DNA of 64,000 bases from JAEDES01 sp045649455 (lineage in GTDB: Bacteria > Bacillota_I > Bacilli_A > RF39 > UBA660), in the NCBI GenBank assembly GCA_045649455.1, contig JAZRPV010000058.1, positions 84,727 to 148,726 on the forward strand, in the 5' to 3' direction. This document shows positions 28,801 to 37,441 of this stretch, piece by piece. The notes under the pieces are model-generated. The model was not told the origin of the DNA and made no database searches. It was given only the letters and a program-made list of their open reading frames with translations. Within the stretch, counting starts at the first letter, position 1, and the number at the start of each line of letters is the position of its first letter. Made by a program: the position numbers and the translations under genes.

Positions 28801-29397
28801 TCTTGTACCAGTGTATGTTTCTTGAATTTTATCAACATAATTATGTTTTATGCTACTACTTGTTACTGTATAACTACTTGATGATTTTACCCAAGTAATT
28901 GGAACAATTTCATATGTTGATTGTCTTATCCATCCTGTAAAGTTTCCAATTTTTACTTTTACATTCCATCCATAATTATTATAAACTGTTTCAATATGTG
29001 CACCATCTACTCCACCATATAAGGAACCTGTATCCATATAAGTGTAAGTTCTATTGTTGTCTCCAGCATTTTCATAAAAATATGTTAACGTTTCCGGATT
29101 AACAGTTAAATCTAGTAATGCAACATTAGCATCAATGATTTTTACTTTGCCATTAACCATAGTCATGATTGCTAAATCATCTGCTCCATTTTCTTTCATG
29201 ACTTTTTTAGCTTCATCATAACTGGCATAACATCCTACTTGAGCAATTACACCATCACTATGAAAACCTGCTAGTTCATAAGCAGCACATAGATTTCTGT
29301 TACTATAATTATTTGCTGAGTAGGCATCTACTTCTTTTATATTAAAACAGAATATCGTTAGAATAAAAGTTGTCATTAATAATAATCTTTTGTTCAT
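25873..29397 (-). CDS. Large secreted N-acetylglucosaminidase with Ig-like repeats
   Basis: The 1174-residue product has a signal peptide (1-25, ending VDA). An SPOR-like repeat is possible at 50-100. A glucosaminidase domain (about 260-430) carries the likely catalytic Glu323 in LSLSRNETGNGKS and the typical YATFSSSILGYASKWITYG. Next come SH3-like wall-binding segments (about 430-700). Two DUF5011-type Ig repeats follow at about 710-880, each with the DEEDGNLT or DPEDGKIT signature. The C-terminal region holds two repeated beta domains (GLFNLNYIKTQNNKLLIQG and FEFKDNYLYLRGNSYSYGM). No sorting signal is seen. It cleaves glycan strands, possibly in cell separation. GGAGG precedes the ATG. Confidence 0.88.
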   Translation of the reverse strand: MNKRLLLMTTFILTIFCFNIKEVDAYSANNYSNRNLCAAYELAGFHSDGVIAQVGCYASYDEAKKVMKENGADDLAIMTMVNGKVKIIDANVALLDLTVNPETLTYFYENAGDNNRTYTYMDTGSLYGGVDGAHIETVYNNYGWNVKVKIGNFTGWIRQSTYEIVPITWVKSSSSYTVTSSSIKHNYVDKIQETYTGTRGSVIGPKPSMLEAGTYYSYDGHYFYKDIKTMIKDYKAGNFNNAVNKDKEYFNYYMYLSNHTKTNYSSINIDKYIRENLGYTGDVYGSAAGGGRSKLYGMGTYFYHAQEAGGANALLSLSLSRNETGNGKSPISINKNNGFGLDAVDSSPGESAKWYATFSSSILGYASKWITYGYAHARDWRYFGPQFGDKGIGMNVKYASDTYWSEKMAANYYAMDAALGLQDYDYYQLGVVVAPVDARADATPSSKFLYTYPEKDDAVVIIGEKEGHTVNGDATWYKIVSDINLDANFNELPAGSNYNWNSYAYVPAAYVKKINTAKDGYKSPNDVFEYQDKSYTYDLMIKDTVLSPKIGLSVKETSYYYDSTLTQVKNQKLLNNRYVIIHAIAYDETKKAVSYLVTSDYMNNDEHWVPADTIKEVAGKYSKVSVDVPNQNAYTWVNYNTVDSASTKIGGLYKYAIVPILETKQVDGYSWYKIPYNLSGTSNEFGWTLAAAQYVTHEVHTTTVANKAPVINASNKTIVQGQTFDAKKDVTATDEEDGNLTSSIQVVETNVNNKVVGTYKVKYQVTDSSKETTIKEITVTVTQNQKPSINAKDKTINLNSTFNALDGVTATDPEDGKITNIKVTSNNVNTKVVGTYSVTYQVTDSFNQTVTKTVKITVKEQQKVEANGLFNLNYIKTQNNKLLIQGYEAIYGIDNNLNVDIKYTLIFVNIDTKEEVKVTGTRITNKADIPKAVYSPDGKDYTYSWFNAEVDVDNLPVGNYQFYAYAETDKYYVKELVNNNAYKQQATKVASKTNEATISNNYDTATSYVELKVRDEAIADKNSSYIYNQYTKYTNFEFKDNYLYLRGNSYSYGMNLSKDTKVTRNIVFEEKTTYKKYTKALDSITNGNYQVFLPVDDKLDKTKAWFDKKIDISDIPVGEYVIYITTSSNITDYSEFTEKLGRSLDSVKKTINGKNYSFSINLSKGNRIEMKVTK

Positions 29398-29529
29398 TAA
29401 CCAATATCCTCCATCATATTTTATCTCAATTATATTATAACATTTTTGTCTATATAATTATTTTCTTTTCTTTATTTATAAAGAAATTTTACATATTTTT
29501 ACATGATGGTAATTTATATTTTAACAACC

Positions 29530-29558
29530 TTGATAAATTGTGTTAAATTAGATATAAT
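29530..29558 (+). promoter_or_regulatory. Strong promoter for the LCP-PASTA gene
   Basis: TTGATA (29530-29535), 17-base spacer, TATAAT (29553-29558). AAGGAGG follows before the ATG at 29593. Confidence 0.85.
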
Positions 29559-29592
29559 TTAAAGTAAGAGTATAGGCTTAAGGAGGATGATT

Positions 29593-31680
29593 ATGGCTAA
29601 GACAAAAGAAGAAAAACTTCAAGCTAAAGAAGAAAAGAAAAAAGTAAAAGCAGCTAAAAAAGAAGAAAAAAAATCAAAGAAGAATAAAACTGCTAAGACA
29701 GATACTAAAGAGATTAAAACACTAACTGAAGTAAAAGATAATTCTACTGAAGAGGTACTTGAAAAGGTTAAAGAGAAGAAATCTATATTTAATTTCTTTT
29801 TAAAATTAATATTATTTATTACTATTATTTCTAGTGTTTATACTATTTATAGTTTAACTTTATTAGATACTATTGAAAATACTCTTCGTTATATTGTAAT
29901 GGGAATTATTGCTTTTATAGATTTAATATTAGTACTTAGAGTATTCCTTAAGAGTAAGAAAAAGAAAAAACGTAAGAAAAAAATTGGTACATTGATATTT
30001 ATGATTTTCTATACAATTATTTGTATTGCTGTTGGTATACTAATTAACTTTATATATAATGAGATATCTAAAATTAATAAGGATGTTGTAACTTACTCTT
30101 CTAGTTTAGTTACTATGGCTACTAATAGTGCTCATAAGATTGAAGATATTAAAAATTATAAGATTGCAATATTAGATGATGAAAAATCTCCTGAAGGATA
30201 TATTATTCCACAAGAGATTGTTAGTGAATATAATTTAAATGATGAAAATCAACTAGTTAAGTATTCTGACTACTCTACTATGGTTGTAGATTTATATGCT
30301 GATGAAATTGATGCAATGCTTATTTCTAGTGGTTATGTTGAGATGTTTGAAGTAATTACTGGTTATGAAAATATCGCTACTGATACTAAAGTAATTGTAC
30401 ATAAAGAAAAAGATATGAAGAAAACTGAAACTTCAGAAAAAGAAATTGCTTCTGCTAATAAATCAGTTACTGAACCATTTACTATATTATTAATGGGAAT
30501 TGATTCTACTGCTGAAGTATTAACAAAAAATGCAGTAGCTTGTGGAGACACTTTAATTCTTATTACATTTAATCCTAAGACATTAAATGCAACAATGGTA
30601 TCTATTCCAAGAGATAGTTACTTACCTATTGCATGTTGGCCTGGCAAAGATGAAAATAAAATTACTCATGCTGCAGCATATGGAAATGATTGTATGATGA
30701 ATACAATCCAAGATTTCTTTGGAATAAACATTGATTATTATGCAAAAATCAATTTCAAAGGATTAGTTAAATTAGTTGATGCTGTTGGTGGAGTTGAAGT
30801 AGATGTCCCTCACACTTTGTGTACAGACAACTCTAATCGTGAAGATACTGTTTGTATTCAAGCTGGTAGACAAACACTTAATGGTGAACAAGCATTAACA
30901 TTTGCAAGAAACAGAAAACAACTTTCTAATGGTGATTTTGGTAGAGCTGAACATCAACAAGAAATTATTATGGCTTTAATTAATAAGATGAGAACAATTA
31001 CTGAAGTGTCTAAATTTAGAACAATTTTAGATACTGTTTCAAATAGTTTAGATACTAACCTAACTACTAAACAAATATTAGAATTCTATAATGTTGGAAA
31101 AGATATTATTAAACGTAGTAGTGAGCAATCAGATCTAATTAATATTCAACAAATGTTCTTAAGTGGTGCAGATCAAATGATTTATGATGAACGTATGAGA
31201 ATGGTTCTTTATAACTATGTACCTAATACTAGAAGTAGAGATGCAATTGTACAAGCTATGAAAGAAAACCTTGAATTAGTTCCTCATAAAAATATTACTG
31301 AATTTAATTTTTCAATTAACAGAACATATGAAAAAACAATTGTTGGTAAAGGATATGCAACTGCAGGTACTTATAGTTTACTTCCTAGATTTATAGGAAT
31401 GTCTAAGGCTCAAGCGGCTGCAAGAGCTGAATCACTTGGATTAAATTATGAATTTGTTGGTAATGGTGAAACTGTTATTGATCAAAGTTATCCTGAAAGA
31501 AAAAGAATTGATAAGATTGGTAAAAACAAATTAGTATTAACATTAAATACTAAAGTTGTTATTGAAGAAGATGAAGAAGACGAAGAAGTTGAAGAAGAAA
31601 ATACTTCACCTGAAGATAATACTTCTAGTGATACTCCTTCTAGTGAATCTACTCCATCTGATACACCTGAAACAGAATAA
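29593..31680 (+). CDS. LytR-CpsA-Psr (LCP) ligase with C-terminal PASTA domain
   Basis: The 695-residue protein has a Lys/Glu-rich cytoplasmic head, three membrane helices (about 65-90, 98-118, 133-155) and an accessory external domain. The LCP domain (about 295-470) shows ILLMGIDSTAE, MVSIPRDSYLP, DAVGGVEVDVPH and TFARNRKQLSNGDFGRAEHQ, including the Arg and Asp residues that bind the lipid pyrophosphate. LCP enzymes transfer lipid-linked polymers to peptidoglycan. A PASTA repeat (LLPRFIGMSKAQAAARAESLG region) and an acidic Ser/Thr tail follow. I chose ATG 29593, which is six bases after GGAGG. The ATG at 29587 abuts the site. It may attach the polymer made at 5694-23712. Confidence 0.92.
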   Translation: MAKTKEEKLQAKEEKKKVKAAKKEEKKSKKNKTAKTDTKEIKTLTEVKDNSTEEVLEKVKEKKSIFNFFLKLILFITIISSVYTIYSLTLLDTIENTLRYIVMGIIAFIDLILVLRVFLKSKKKKKRKKKIGTLIFMIFYTIICIAVGILINFIYNEISKINKDVVTYSSSLVTMATNSAHKIEDIKNYKIAILDDEKSPEGYIIPQEIVSEYNLNDENQLVKYSDYSTMVVDLYADEIDAMLISSGYVEMFEVITGYENIATDTKVIVHKEKDMKKTETSEKEIASANKSVTEPFTILLMGIDSTAEVLTKNAVACGDTLILITFNPKTLNATMVSIPRDSYLPIACWPGKDENKITHAAAYGNDCMMNTIQDFFGINIDYYAKINFKGLVKLVDAVGGVEVDVPHTLCTDNSNREDTVCIQAGRQTLNGEQALTFARNRKQLSNGDFGRAEHQQEIIMALINKMRTITEVSKFRTILDTVSNSLDTNLTTKQILEFYNVGKDIIKRSSEQSDLINIQQMFLSGADQMIYDERMRMVLYNYVPNTRSRDAIVQAMKENLELVPHKNITEFNFSINRTYEKTIVGKGYATAGTYSLLPRFIGMSKAQAAARAESLGLNYEFVGNGETVIDQSYPERKRIDKIGKNKLVLTLNTKVVIEEDEEDEEVEEENTSPEDNTSSDTPSSESTPSDTPETE

Positions 31681-31681
31681 T

Positions 31682-31708
31682 AAAAAGATGACTAAGTCAT
31701 CTTTTTTT
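31682..31708 (+). terminator. Terminator after LCP gene
   Basis: AAAAAGATGACT/AAGTCATCTTTTT stem followed by T-run. Confidence 0.85.
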
Positions 31709-31721
31709 ATGTCTTTTAATA

Positions 31722-31752
31722 CATAAAAAAATAGGCCTTGTAGCCTATTTTA
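31722..31752 (-). terminator. Terminator after 31745-32368
   Basis: AAATAGGC, 6-base loop, GCCTATTT, then U-run on the minus strand. It overlaps the stop codon. Confidence 0.85.
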
Positions 31753-32368
31753 ATTCTACTAGATATAATTTAATATCATCTTTAATAAAGATTAATGCTG
31801 CGTTCTTTTGATATGATGAGAACTCTTCTGATGTATAAGTCCATCCTGCATTTATCTTATAAGCTTCATATTCAGTATTATTATAAATATATGTAGTTTT
31901 TGTAGTGGCATTTATTAATACTTCATCTACTTCTGGTAATTTTTGTGTTCTATCACCATAGATATTATTTTCTACATATTTATAATAAGTATCTTCAGCA
32001 TTTACTAAGAAATTTTGAACAGCATTTGGATGCACGAAGTCTAATCCTCCAACATCTGTTTTTGTACTTTTATCTGCTAGAGAATAGAAATCATAAATAA
32101 ACATTTCTGTTATTTTTTGGACATATAATTCTTCATCTACTTCTTTAGCAGTTAAAATATCTTCTAATTCTCTAAACATCTTTTTATATTTTTTTGATTT
32201 AGTATCTTTTAGATGATAATCATATTTTTCAATTGAATTTAATATTTTTACTTCTTGTACTTTTGAAGTTTTAGGTTTTAACATTATAAATAATGCTATA
32301 CCTGCAGCGATTATTAATAATAATGTAATTATAATTAATGCAATCTTTGGTCCTTTTTTTAATTTCAT
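31745..32368 (-). CDS. Anchored extracytoplasmic protein of unknown function
   Basis: The 207-residue protein has a single N-terminal membrane segment (about 9-30, IALIIITLLLIIAAGIALFI). The external part of about 175 residues has no motif I recognise. No lipobox Cys is present, so it is an uncleaved anchor rather than a lipoprotein. AAAGGAG precedes the ATG. It starts 13 bases after the LtaS-like gene and has no promoter between, so the two are cotranscribed. An accessory role in teichoic acid synthesis is possible but unproven. Confidence 0.65.
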   Translation of the reverse strand: MKLKKGPKIALIIITLLLIIAAGIALFIMLKPKTSKVQEVKILNSIEKYDYHLKDTKSKKYKKMFRELEDILTAKEVDEELYVQKITEMFIYDFYSLADKSTKTDVGGLDFVHPNAVQNFLVNAEDTYYKYVENNIYGDRTQKLPEVDEVLINATTKTTYIYNNTEYEAYKINAGWTYTSEEFSSYQKNAALIFIKDDIKLYLVELK

Positions 32369-32381
32369 AAAGTTCTCCTTT

Positions 32382-34457
32382 CTATTCTTGGATATTTTTC
32401 ATTTGACTTTCTTCTTTAGGATTTAATAAGTCAAATACTATTATGTCATTGGATACATCTAATAATTCAGTTGTATAAGCGTTGTTGTTTTTAATTTCTT
32501 CTTCACTTATAGCTTCACCTGTTAGAGATAGATACTCTCCTTTTTGACTATTATAATACACTTTATTTGTTACCCAGTTTCCGTTAGGGAAAACTACTAT
32601 GTTATTTTCTTTTATATTGAAAATATCATGACCTAGTTGATATTTGTTATAGAATCCTAACATATTACCAAGTGTTGGCATTACGTCATACATTCCCATA
32701 ACATTTGTTACTTCTTTATTCATTTCAGTTCCGTCCATATCTTTTGTCCAGATAATGAATGGTACTTTTCTACCTAATTCATATTGATATGAATCATATT
32801 CTTTATAATTTGGATCATCTTCATCTAAGATTTCATCTTTTTCTTTATCATAGTTATAAAGTAAATTATAATCTTTCTTTGATAAACGTGCATCATGGTC
32901 TCCATAAATTACAAGTACTGTATTTTCTAATAGACCTTCAGCATCTAATTTTTGAATGAATTCACCTAGAGCTTCATCAGCATAGTGATATGACTTAAAG
33001 TAATTTCCTAGTTTAGTTCCTTCCATGTATGGATAAGTTACTTCTACTGGTATTCCATTTTGGTCTGGAACTGTTTCTTTTATATCCACAGGGAATTCTC
33101 CATATTTATCTGTATCTGAGAATGGTGTATGGTTTGTTAACATGATTAATAATCCATACCATGATTCATGTTTCTTAGCGACTTTTTTGATTTTTGTAAT
33201 TGATTGATCGAAGAATGATTTATCGTTTAAACCTAATCCAATTACATCTTCTTCTGTAACTTTGTAATCTGATTTACTATAGAATCTATCATATCCTAAA
33301 CTTTGATGCATTGTTCTTCTATTCCAGAAGTCTCCGTTGTTGGCATGCATACTAAATGTATAATATCCTTTTTCTTTTAAAAGACTTGGTATTGATACAT
33401 ATTTTCTATTTGAATATGAAACGAATGCTGTTCCACTCTTTGTAGGCATTAATGATGTATTATAAGTTAATTCTGCATCACTACTTGTACCTACACTTAC
33501 TTGTGAATAGAAGTTTGAAAAATACATTCCTTCACTTACTAATTTATTTAAAGTTGGTGTTACTTCTTGACCATTAAATGTCATACCGATAGCATTTGTT
33601 TGCATACTTTCTGCATGGATTGCAATAACATTTTTACCTTCAAATATATTTGTATATTTATTTGTTTGTACTTCATCTTTTCCTTCAAAGTATTGTTCAA
33701 ATTTGGTTTTAGCTTTATCGTATCCAAACATTGAATTTATCTTTGGTTGAATTGATACAATTAAGTCATTTCCTTGATATACGTAGATACCAAAACGCAT
33801 TACTATATATTCTTTGTTCCATTGTTTTGCAAATCTTGATACATCTAGAGGTGTCATTGTTACTAAGAAAAGAATAACAAATGCTAACCCTACTGTTGCT
33901 GTCTTTAGAGTACGTTTTTTTCTTTCTGATCTTACTTCTACTCTTTTATAATAATTTGTTTTCTTTAATTTTAAATGTACATAATACATTACTATTGGTG
34001 AAAGAATATAAATTAAATCCTTTAATTGTAAAACATTTTCTACTACAGCATCTCCTACCGCTCCTACATATTGTGTTAATGATAACATAGAAATTGATGC
34101 AAATGATGTATAGAATGTATAATAAACAGAATTTATCATACATATTGCTGTTAAGAAAATATTCATTCCCATATAATATGAAAAACGATGTTTTGGTTTA
34201 AATAAATATCCTAATGCTCCTAATATAATTACAACTGCTAAATCTGCTATTATTGGTTTTATTGATAAGTAATTTTCTAAGGTGTTCATGCAGAAGAATC
34301 TTAATAAAGTTGAAGATAAAACAGTTGTTAAAACAAAAGTTATAAATAAGATATTATTTTTAAAATATTCTTTATGTAAGTTTTCAGTTTTTACTCTTTT
34401 TATATATTTTTTTATCTTATCTTTTGTTTTCTTTAAGCTAATTTTTAATCTCTTCAT
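32382..34457 (-). CDS. Lipoteichoic acid synthase family protein (LtaS-like)
   Basis: The 691-residue protein has five N-terminal membrane helices (about 33-205) followed by an extracellular sulfatase-fold domain. Metal-site elements are IAIHAESMQ (Glu283) and VIYGDHDARL. The nucleophile region reads VSVGTSSDAELTYNTSL, and HANNGDFWNRRTMHQSLGY is also typical. LtaS transfers glycerol phosphate from phosphatidylglycerol to build lipoteichoic acid. Aligned to GKTSDSE of S. aureus LtaS without a gap, the catalytic Thr falls on Ser325, with Thr324 just before it. Related phosphoglycerol transferases are an alternative. A promoter lies at 34480-34508. Confidence 0.9.
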   Translation of the reverse strand: MKRLKISLKKTKDKIKKYIKRVKTENLHKEYFKNNILFITFVLTTVLSSTLLRFFCMNTLENYLSIKPIIADLAVVIILGALGYLFKPKHRFSYYMGMNIFLTAICMINSVYYTFYTSFASISMLSLTQYVGAVGDAVVENVLQLKDLIYILSPIVMYYVHLKLKKTNYYKRVEVRSERKKRTLKTATVGLAFVILFLVTMTPLDVSRFAKQWNKEYIVMRFGIYVYQGNDLIVSIQPKINSMFGYDKAKTKFEQYFEGKDEVQTNKYTNIFEGKNVIAIHAESMQTNAIGMTFNGQEVTPTLNKLVSEGMYFSNFYSQVSVGTSSDAELTYNTSLMPTKSGTAFVSYSNRKYVSIPSLLKEKGYYTFSMHANNGDFWNRRTMHQSLGYDRFYSKSDYKVTEEDVIGLGLNDKSFFDQSITKIKKVAKKHESWYGLLIMLTNHTPFSDTDKYGEFPVDIKETVPDQNGIPVEVTYPYMEGTKLGNYFKSYHYADEALGEFIQKLDAEGLLENTVLVIYGDHDARLSKKDYNLLYNYDKEKDEILDEDDPNYKEYDSYQYELGRKVPFIIWTKDMDGTEMNKEVTNVMGMYDVMPTLGNMLGFYNKYQLGHDIFNIKENNIVVFPNGNWVTNKVYYNSQKGEYLSLTGEAISEEEIKNNNAYTTELLDVSNDIIVFDLLNPKEESQMKNIQE

Positions 34458-34479
34458 TATCTTATACCTCGCTTATTTT

Positions 34480-34508
34480 ATTATATCACTAGGCATGTCT
34501 TTTTTCAA
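34480..34508 (-). promoter_or_regulatory. Promoter for ltaS-like operon
   Basis: On the minus strand TTGAAA (complement of 34503-34508), 17-base spacer, TATAAT (complement of 34480-34485). Confidence 0.8.
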
Positions 34509-34519
34509 TTATTTATATA

Positions 34520-34547
34520 AAAAGAAAAAGAATCAAAAGATTCTTTT
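34520..34547 (-). terminator. Terminator after yihY-like gene
   Basis: AAAGAATC and GATTCTTT form the stem, and TTCTTTTT follows on the minus strand. It overlaps the stop codon. Confidence 0.75.
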
Positions 34548-35373
34548 ATTCAATATTTTCTTGTTGTTTTAAGTTATATTCTCCGGCATTTAAACCCATA
34601 CCTAAAACAAAGATATATGATAAGATATAAACCCATAATAGCAATACTATGATATTAGAAATACTTCCATAGAATAATGAATAACTTGCAAAAGTTCCAA
34701 TATAGAACGAATATATTTCTGTTGCTAAAACCCACCCTATCGTAGTAAATATTGCTCCTTTTCTAGTTGTTATACTTTCAATTTTTTCATCTGGGGCAAT
34801 TATATATAATAAGCGTATATTTCCATATAATATAAATATAATAATTGGGTATTTTAGCAATTGATATATTTGATAAATTATTTCTATTGGTTTAAAGTCT
34901 TCTAAATAGTATCTTAATAATGCAAAGATTGTATCTCCACATACAGGGACTATAAATAAGAATAAGAATAATCCAAGCATAATAAATGACATCATTATAG
35001 CTTTTAATCTTCTTTTTAATATACTATCTGGATCTAATTTATATATTTCATTTGATGTTATAATCATCGAGTGTGTTCCGTTGGATGCTAAGATAAATGC
35101 TGATATAAAGAAGACAGCAATGTTGAAATTGAATCCTTGTCCACTTAATAAATCTGTTAACATTTTAGCAATATCTTTTGGAATTGATGAAGATATTGTT
35201 AGTTTCACTGCATCCATTGGAATATTCAAACTATTTGTAATTACTCCAACTAAGGCTATTGTTGGAATTATTGACATAACAAGAAAAAAAGCAAGCTGAC
35301 CAGGTAAAATCCTCATCTCCGGCTTTCTTATTATCTTGATAAGTTCTTTTAAAAAGCCTCTTGCTTGCTCCAT
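34546..35373 (-). CDS. YihY/BrkB (UPF0761) family membrane protein
   Basis: The 275-residue protein has six membrane helices. The N-terminal RILPGQLAFFLVMSIIPTIALVG matches the family consensus in which a polar-aromatic stretch enters the first helix. ILASNGTHSMIITSNEIYKLD and the late LLLWVYILSYIFVLGMGLNAGEY also fit. The family (once called ribonuclease BN in error) is of unknown biochemical role and may be a transporter or lipid-related protein. AGGAAAAAG precedes the ATG. It is 11 bases downstream of the GGDEF gene and probably cotranscribed with it. Confidence 0.88.
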   Translation of the reverse strand: MEQARGFLKELIKIIRKPEMRILPGQLAFFLVMSIIPTIALVGVITNSLNIPMDAVKLTISSSIPKDIAKMLTDLLSGQGFNFNIAVFFISAFILASNGTHSMIITSNEIYKLDPDSILKRRLKAIMMSFIMLGLFLFLFIVPVCGDTIFALLRYYLEDFKPIEIIYQIYQLLKYPIIIFILYGNIRLLYIIAPDEKIESITTRKGAIFTTIGWVLATEIYSFYIGTFASYSLFYGSISNIIVLLLWVYILSYIFVLGMGLNAGEYNLKQQENIE

Positions 35374-35384
35374 AATACTTTTTC

Positions 35385-37427
35385 CTATCTATATTCTTCT
35401 TTATTTGTAATCATTTCTAATGTAGCTTCGTTAATTGCATCATCTAATGTTTTAATTTCATCAGTGATCATACTATATCCGATAGCAGCTCCAAATTCAT
35501 GTGGAAGTGATTTCATTTCTTTTTCTAATTTCTTAGTATATGTTGCGATTTGTCTATCACTATATCCTACTAAGTAAATTAAGAATTCATTTCCATCTGT
35601 TCTGATTACTTCACTATTTTCTAATTGAGTATTAACTAAAATACTTGCGGCTTTAATGATTAATTGGTCTCCTTCTTCGTGACCATAGTTGTCATTAACA
35701 TATTTAACATTGTTTAAGTCAACCATAACGATTGATTGTGGGAATACTTTGCAATCTTCCCATTCATTCATTTTAGCATTTAAATAATTTCTATTTTTTA
35801 ATGAAGTTAACATATCTGTATATTTATGTCTATCAGATGCTTTAATTTTCTTAACTTCATTTTTCTTTTTAATAATTAACCAAATAATTCCAAATGAAAT
35901 TAATGGTATAAAGATAATTGCTAAAACGATTGTATATACTTGTTCAAATGTAGAATCTTCTAAGATTGAAGCATTCATTCTTTCAATACCAGTATTTCTA
36001 TAATTATAATAAGAATTTGTATTGATTATATAATTGAATAAATTAAAGAATGCTTTGTTGTCTGATTTTACCATAAACTTATAATCATTCATCATTGTAT
36101 CTTTATAAATTAAGTTATAATCTTTAAATTTAGAATTTTGATAATGAGAATAAATTTCATAATCTACTACTAAAAGATAATTTTCTGCTTTTTTTACTAA
36201 ATCATTTAAATTGTCATATGTTTTTATTTTAGCACGTGAATTGTTACTAAAATAATGATATAAAGAATTATCTTCTAACATGATAATTTTTTGTCCTTTT
36301 AGACTTTCGAATGATGTTACTACGTGATTATCTTTTTGTTTTCCTAATACAACATAGTCTTCAATAAATGTTGATACTGTTGGAGTATATTTATTGTTTG
36401 AGATGTTGTAATAATCAAAGAATACATCTACTTCTCCTTTTTTTACTGCTTTTTCTAAAGCTTCTGGAGATGAATATTTTTTATATTTGAAATTGATATT
36501 TGCAAGACGAGCAATTCTATCTACATATTCTCCTGCAATACCAGCAACTTTTCCATTTACTTTGATTTCATATGGTTCATTTTCAATAAATCCATATACA
36601 TAGTTTTTAGATATTAGTGATGCTTTTTCTTTAGCATTTAATTTATTAACATCTAAATAGAAATCTAAGTAAGCAGCATTATATTCTTCTACATATTTAG
36701 TTAAACGCCATTTATTATAATATTTAGTTACAATCTTATTTAATTTTTCATTATTATTACTTAGTGTTAATACGATAGTTTTTTGCATTTCATTAAAGTA
36801 GTAATTAATTGAATATTTATCATTTTCAATTATGTAATTTAAGTACATAATGTTTGGAACGATAATCATATTAACTTCATTTTTATCTAATGCTGAATAT
36901 AGTTCTTCAATCTTACCATATTTTTTATATGATAAGTTTGTTCCACTTTTTAAGTAATAACTTACATCTGATGCATCTTGATCAAATACACCAATTGTCA
37001 TATTTTTCATATCTTTAATATGACTAATTCTTTGATATTCTTTACCTACTGCAATGTAATTATCAGTAAATAAATATAAATCTTTTTCTGATGGTTCTTC
37101 TCCATTTTCTAGAATTCTTATTCTAAAACTATCAGTTGTTGTTTCTGAACCTTTTAAGTATGGAATTAAATTAAATTCTAAATCGATATCTTTTTGGAAA
37201 TCTTCTACAAAATTAAAAATTAATCCTGATCCATTTAGTCCATATAATGGATAATCATTTACTACTTCAAAGTCATATGTTTGATCTTTGTTTGATTGAA
37301 CCCATTGTTTTTCTTGAACCGTTAAGGTTGTCGTTTTATCTTGTTTATTATAATAACGATAGACAAAAAAGAAGGCTACTACAGCTATTATAAAAGCAAA
37401 GATTACTATATATAATTTTTTCTTCAT
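35385..37427 (-). CDS. Solute-binding sensor protein with degenerate GGDEF domain
   Basis: The 680-residue protein has an N-terminal anchor (7-24), two tandem periplasmic-type solute-binding modules (about 50-255 and 275-475, SBP_bac_3-like), a second helix (about 497-520) and a cytoplasmic GGDEF domain (535-680). Conserved parts are TDMLTSLKNRNYL, MVDLNNVKYVNDNYGHEEGD and the C-terminal AAIGYSM. The signature loop reads RTDGNEFLIYL, so GGDEF has become DGNEF (611-615). Diguanylate cyclase activity is therefore doubtful, and it may bind rather than make a nucleotide. It resembles EvgS/BvgS-type sensing. AAGGAG precedes the ATG. It lies in an operon with 37442 and 34546. Confidence 0.85.
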   Translation of the reverse strand: MKKKLYIVIFAFIIAVVAFFFVYRYYNKQDKTTTLTVQEKQWVQSNKDQTYDFEVVNDYPLYGLNGSGLIFNFVEDFQKDIDLEFNLIPYLKGSETTTDSFRIRILENGEEPSEKDLYLFTDNYIAVGKEYQRISHIKDMKNMTIGVFDQDASDVSYYLKSGTNLSYKKYGKIEELYSALDKNEVNMIIVPNIMYLNYIIENDKYSINYYFNEMQKTIVLTLSNNNEKLNKIVTKYYNKWRLTKYVEEYNAAYLDFYLDVNKLNAKEKASLISKNYVYGFIENEPYEIKVNGKVAGIAGEYVDRIARLANINFKYKKYSSPEALEKAVKKGEVDVFFDYYNISNNKYTPTVSTFIEDYVVLGKQKDNHVVTSFESLKGQKIIMLEDNSLYHYFSNNSRAKIKTYDNLNDLVKKAENYLLVVDYEIYSHYQNSKFKDYNLIYKDTMMNDYKFMVKSDNKAFFNLFNYIINTNSYYNYRNTGIERMNASILEDSTFEQVYTIVLAIIFIPLISFGIIWLIIKKKNEVKKIKASDRHKYTDMLTSLKNRNYLNAKMNEWEDCKVFPQSIVMVDLNNVKYVNDNYGHEEGDQLIIKAASILVNTQLENSEVIRTDGNEFLIYLVGYSDRQIATYTKKLEKEMKSLPHEFGAAIGYSMITDEIKTLDDAINEATLEMITNKEEYR

Positions 37428-37441
37428 CTACTGTACTCCTT

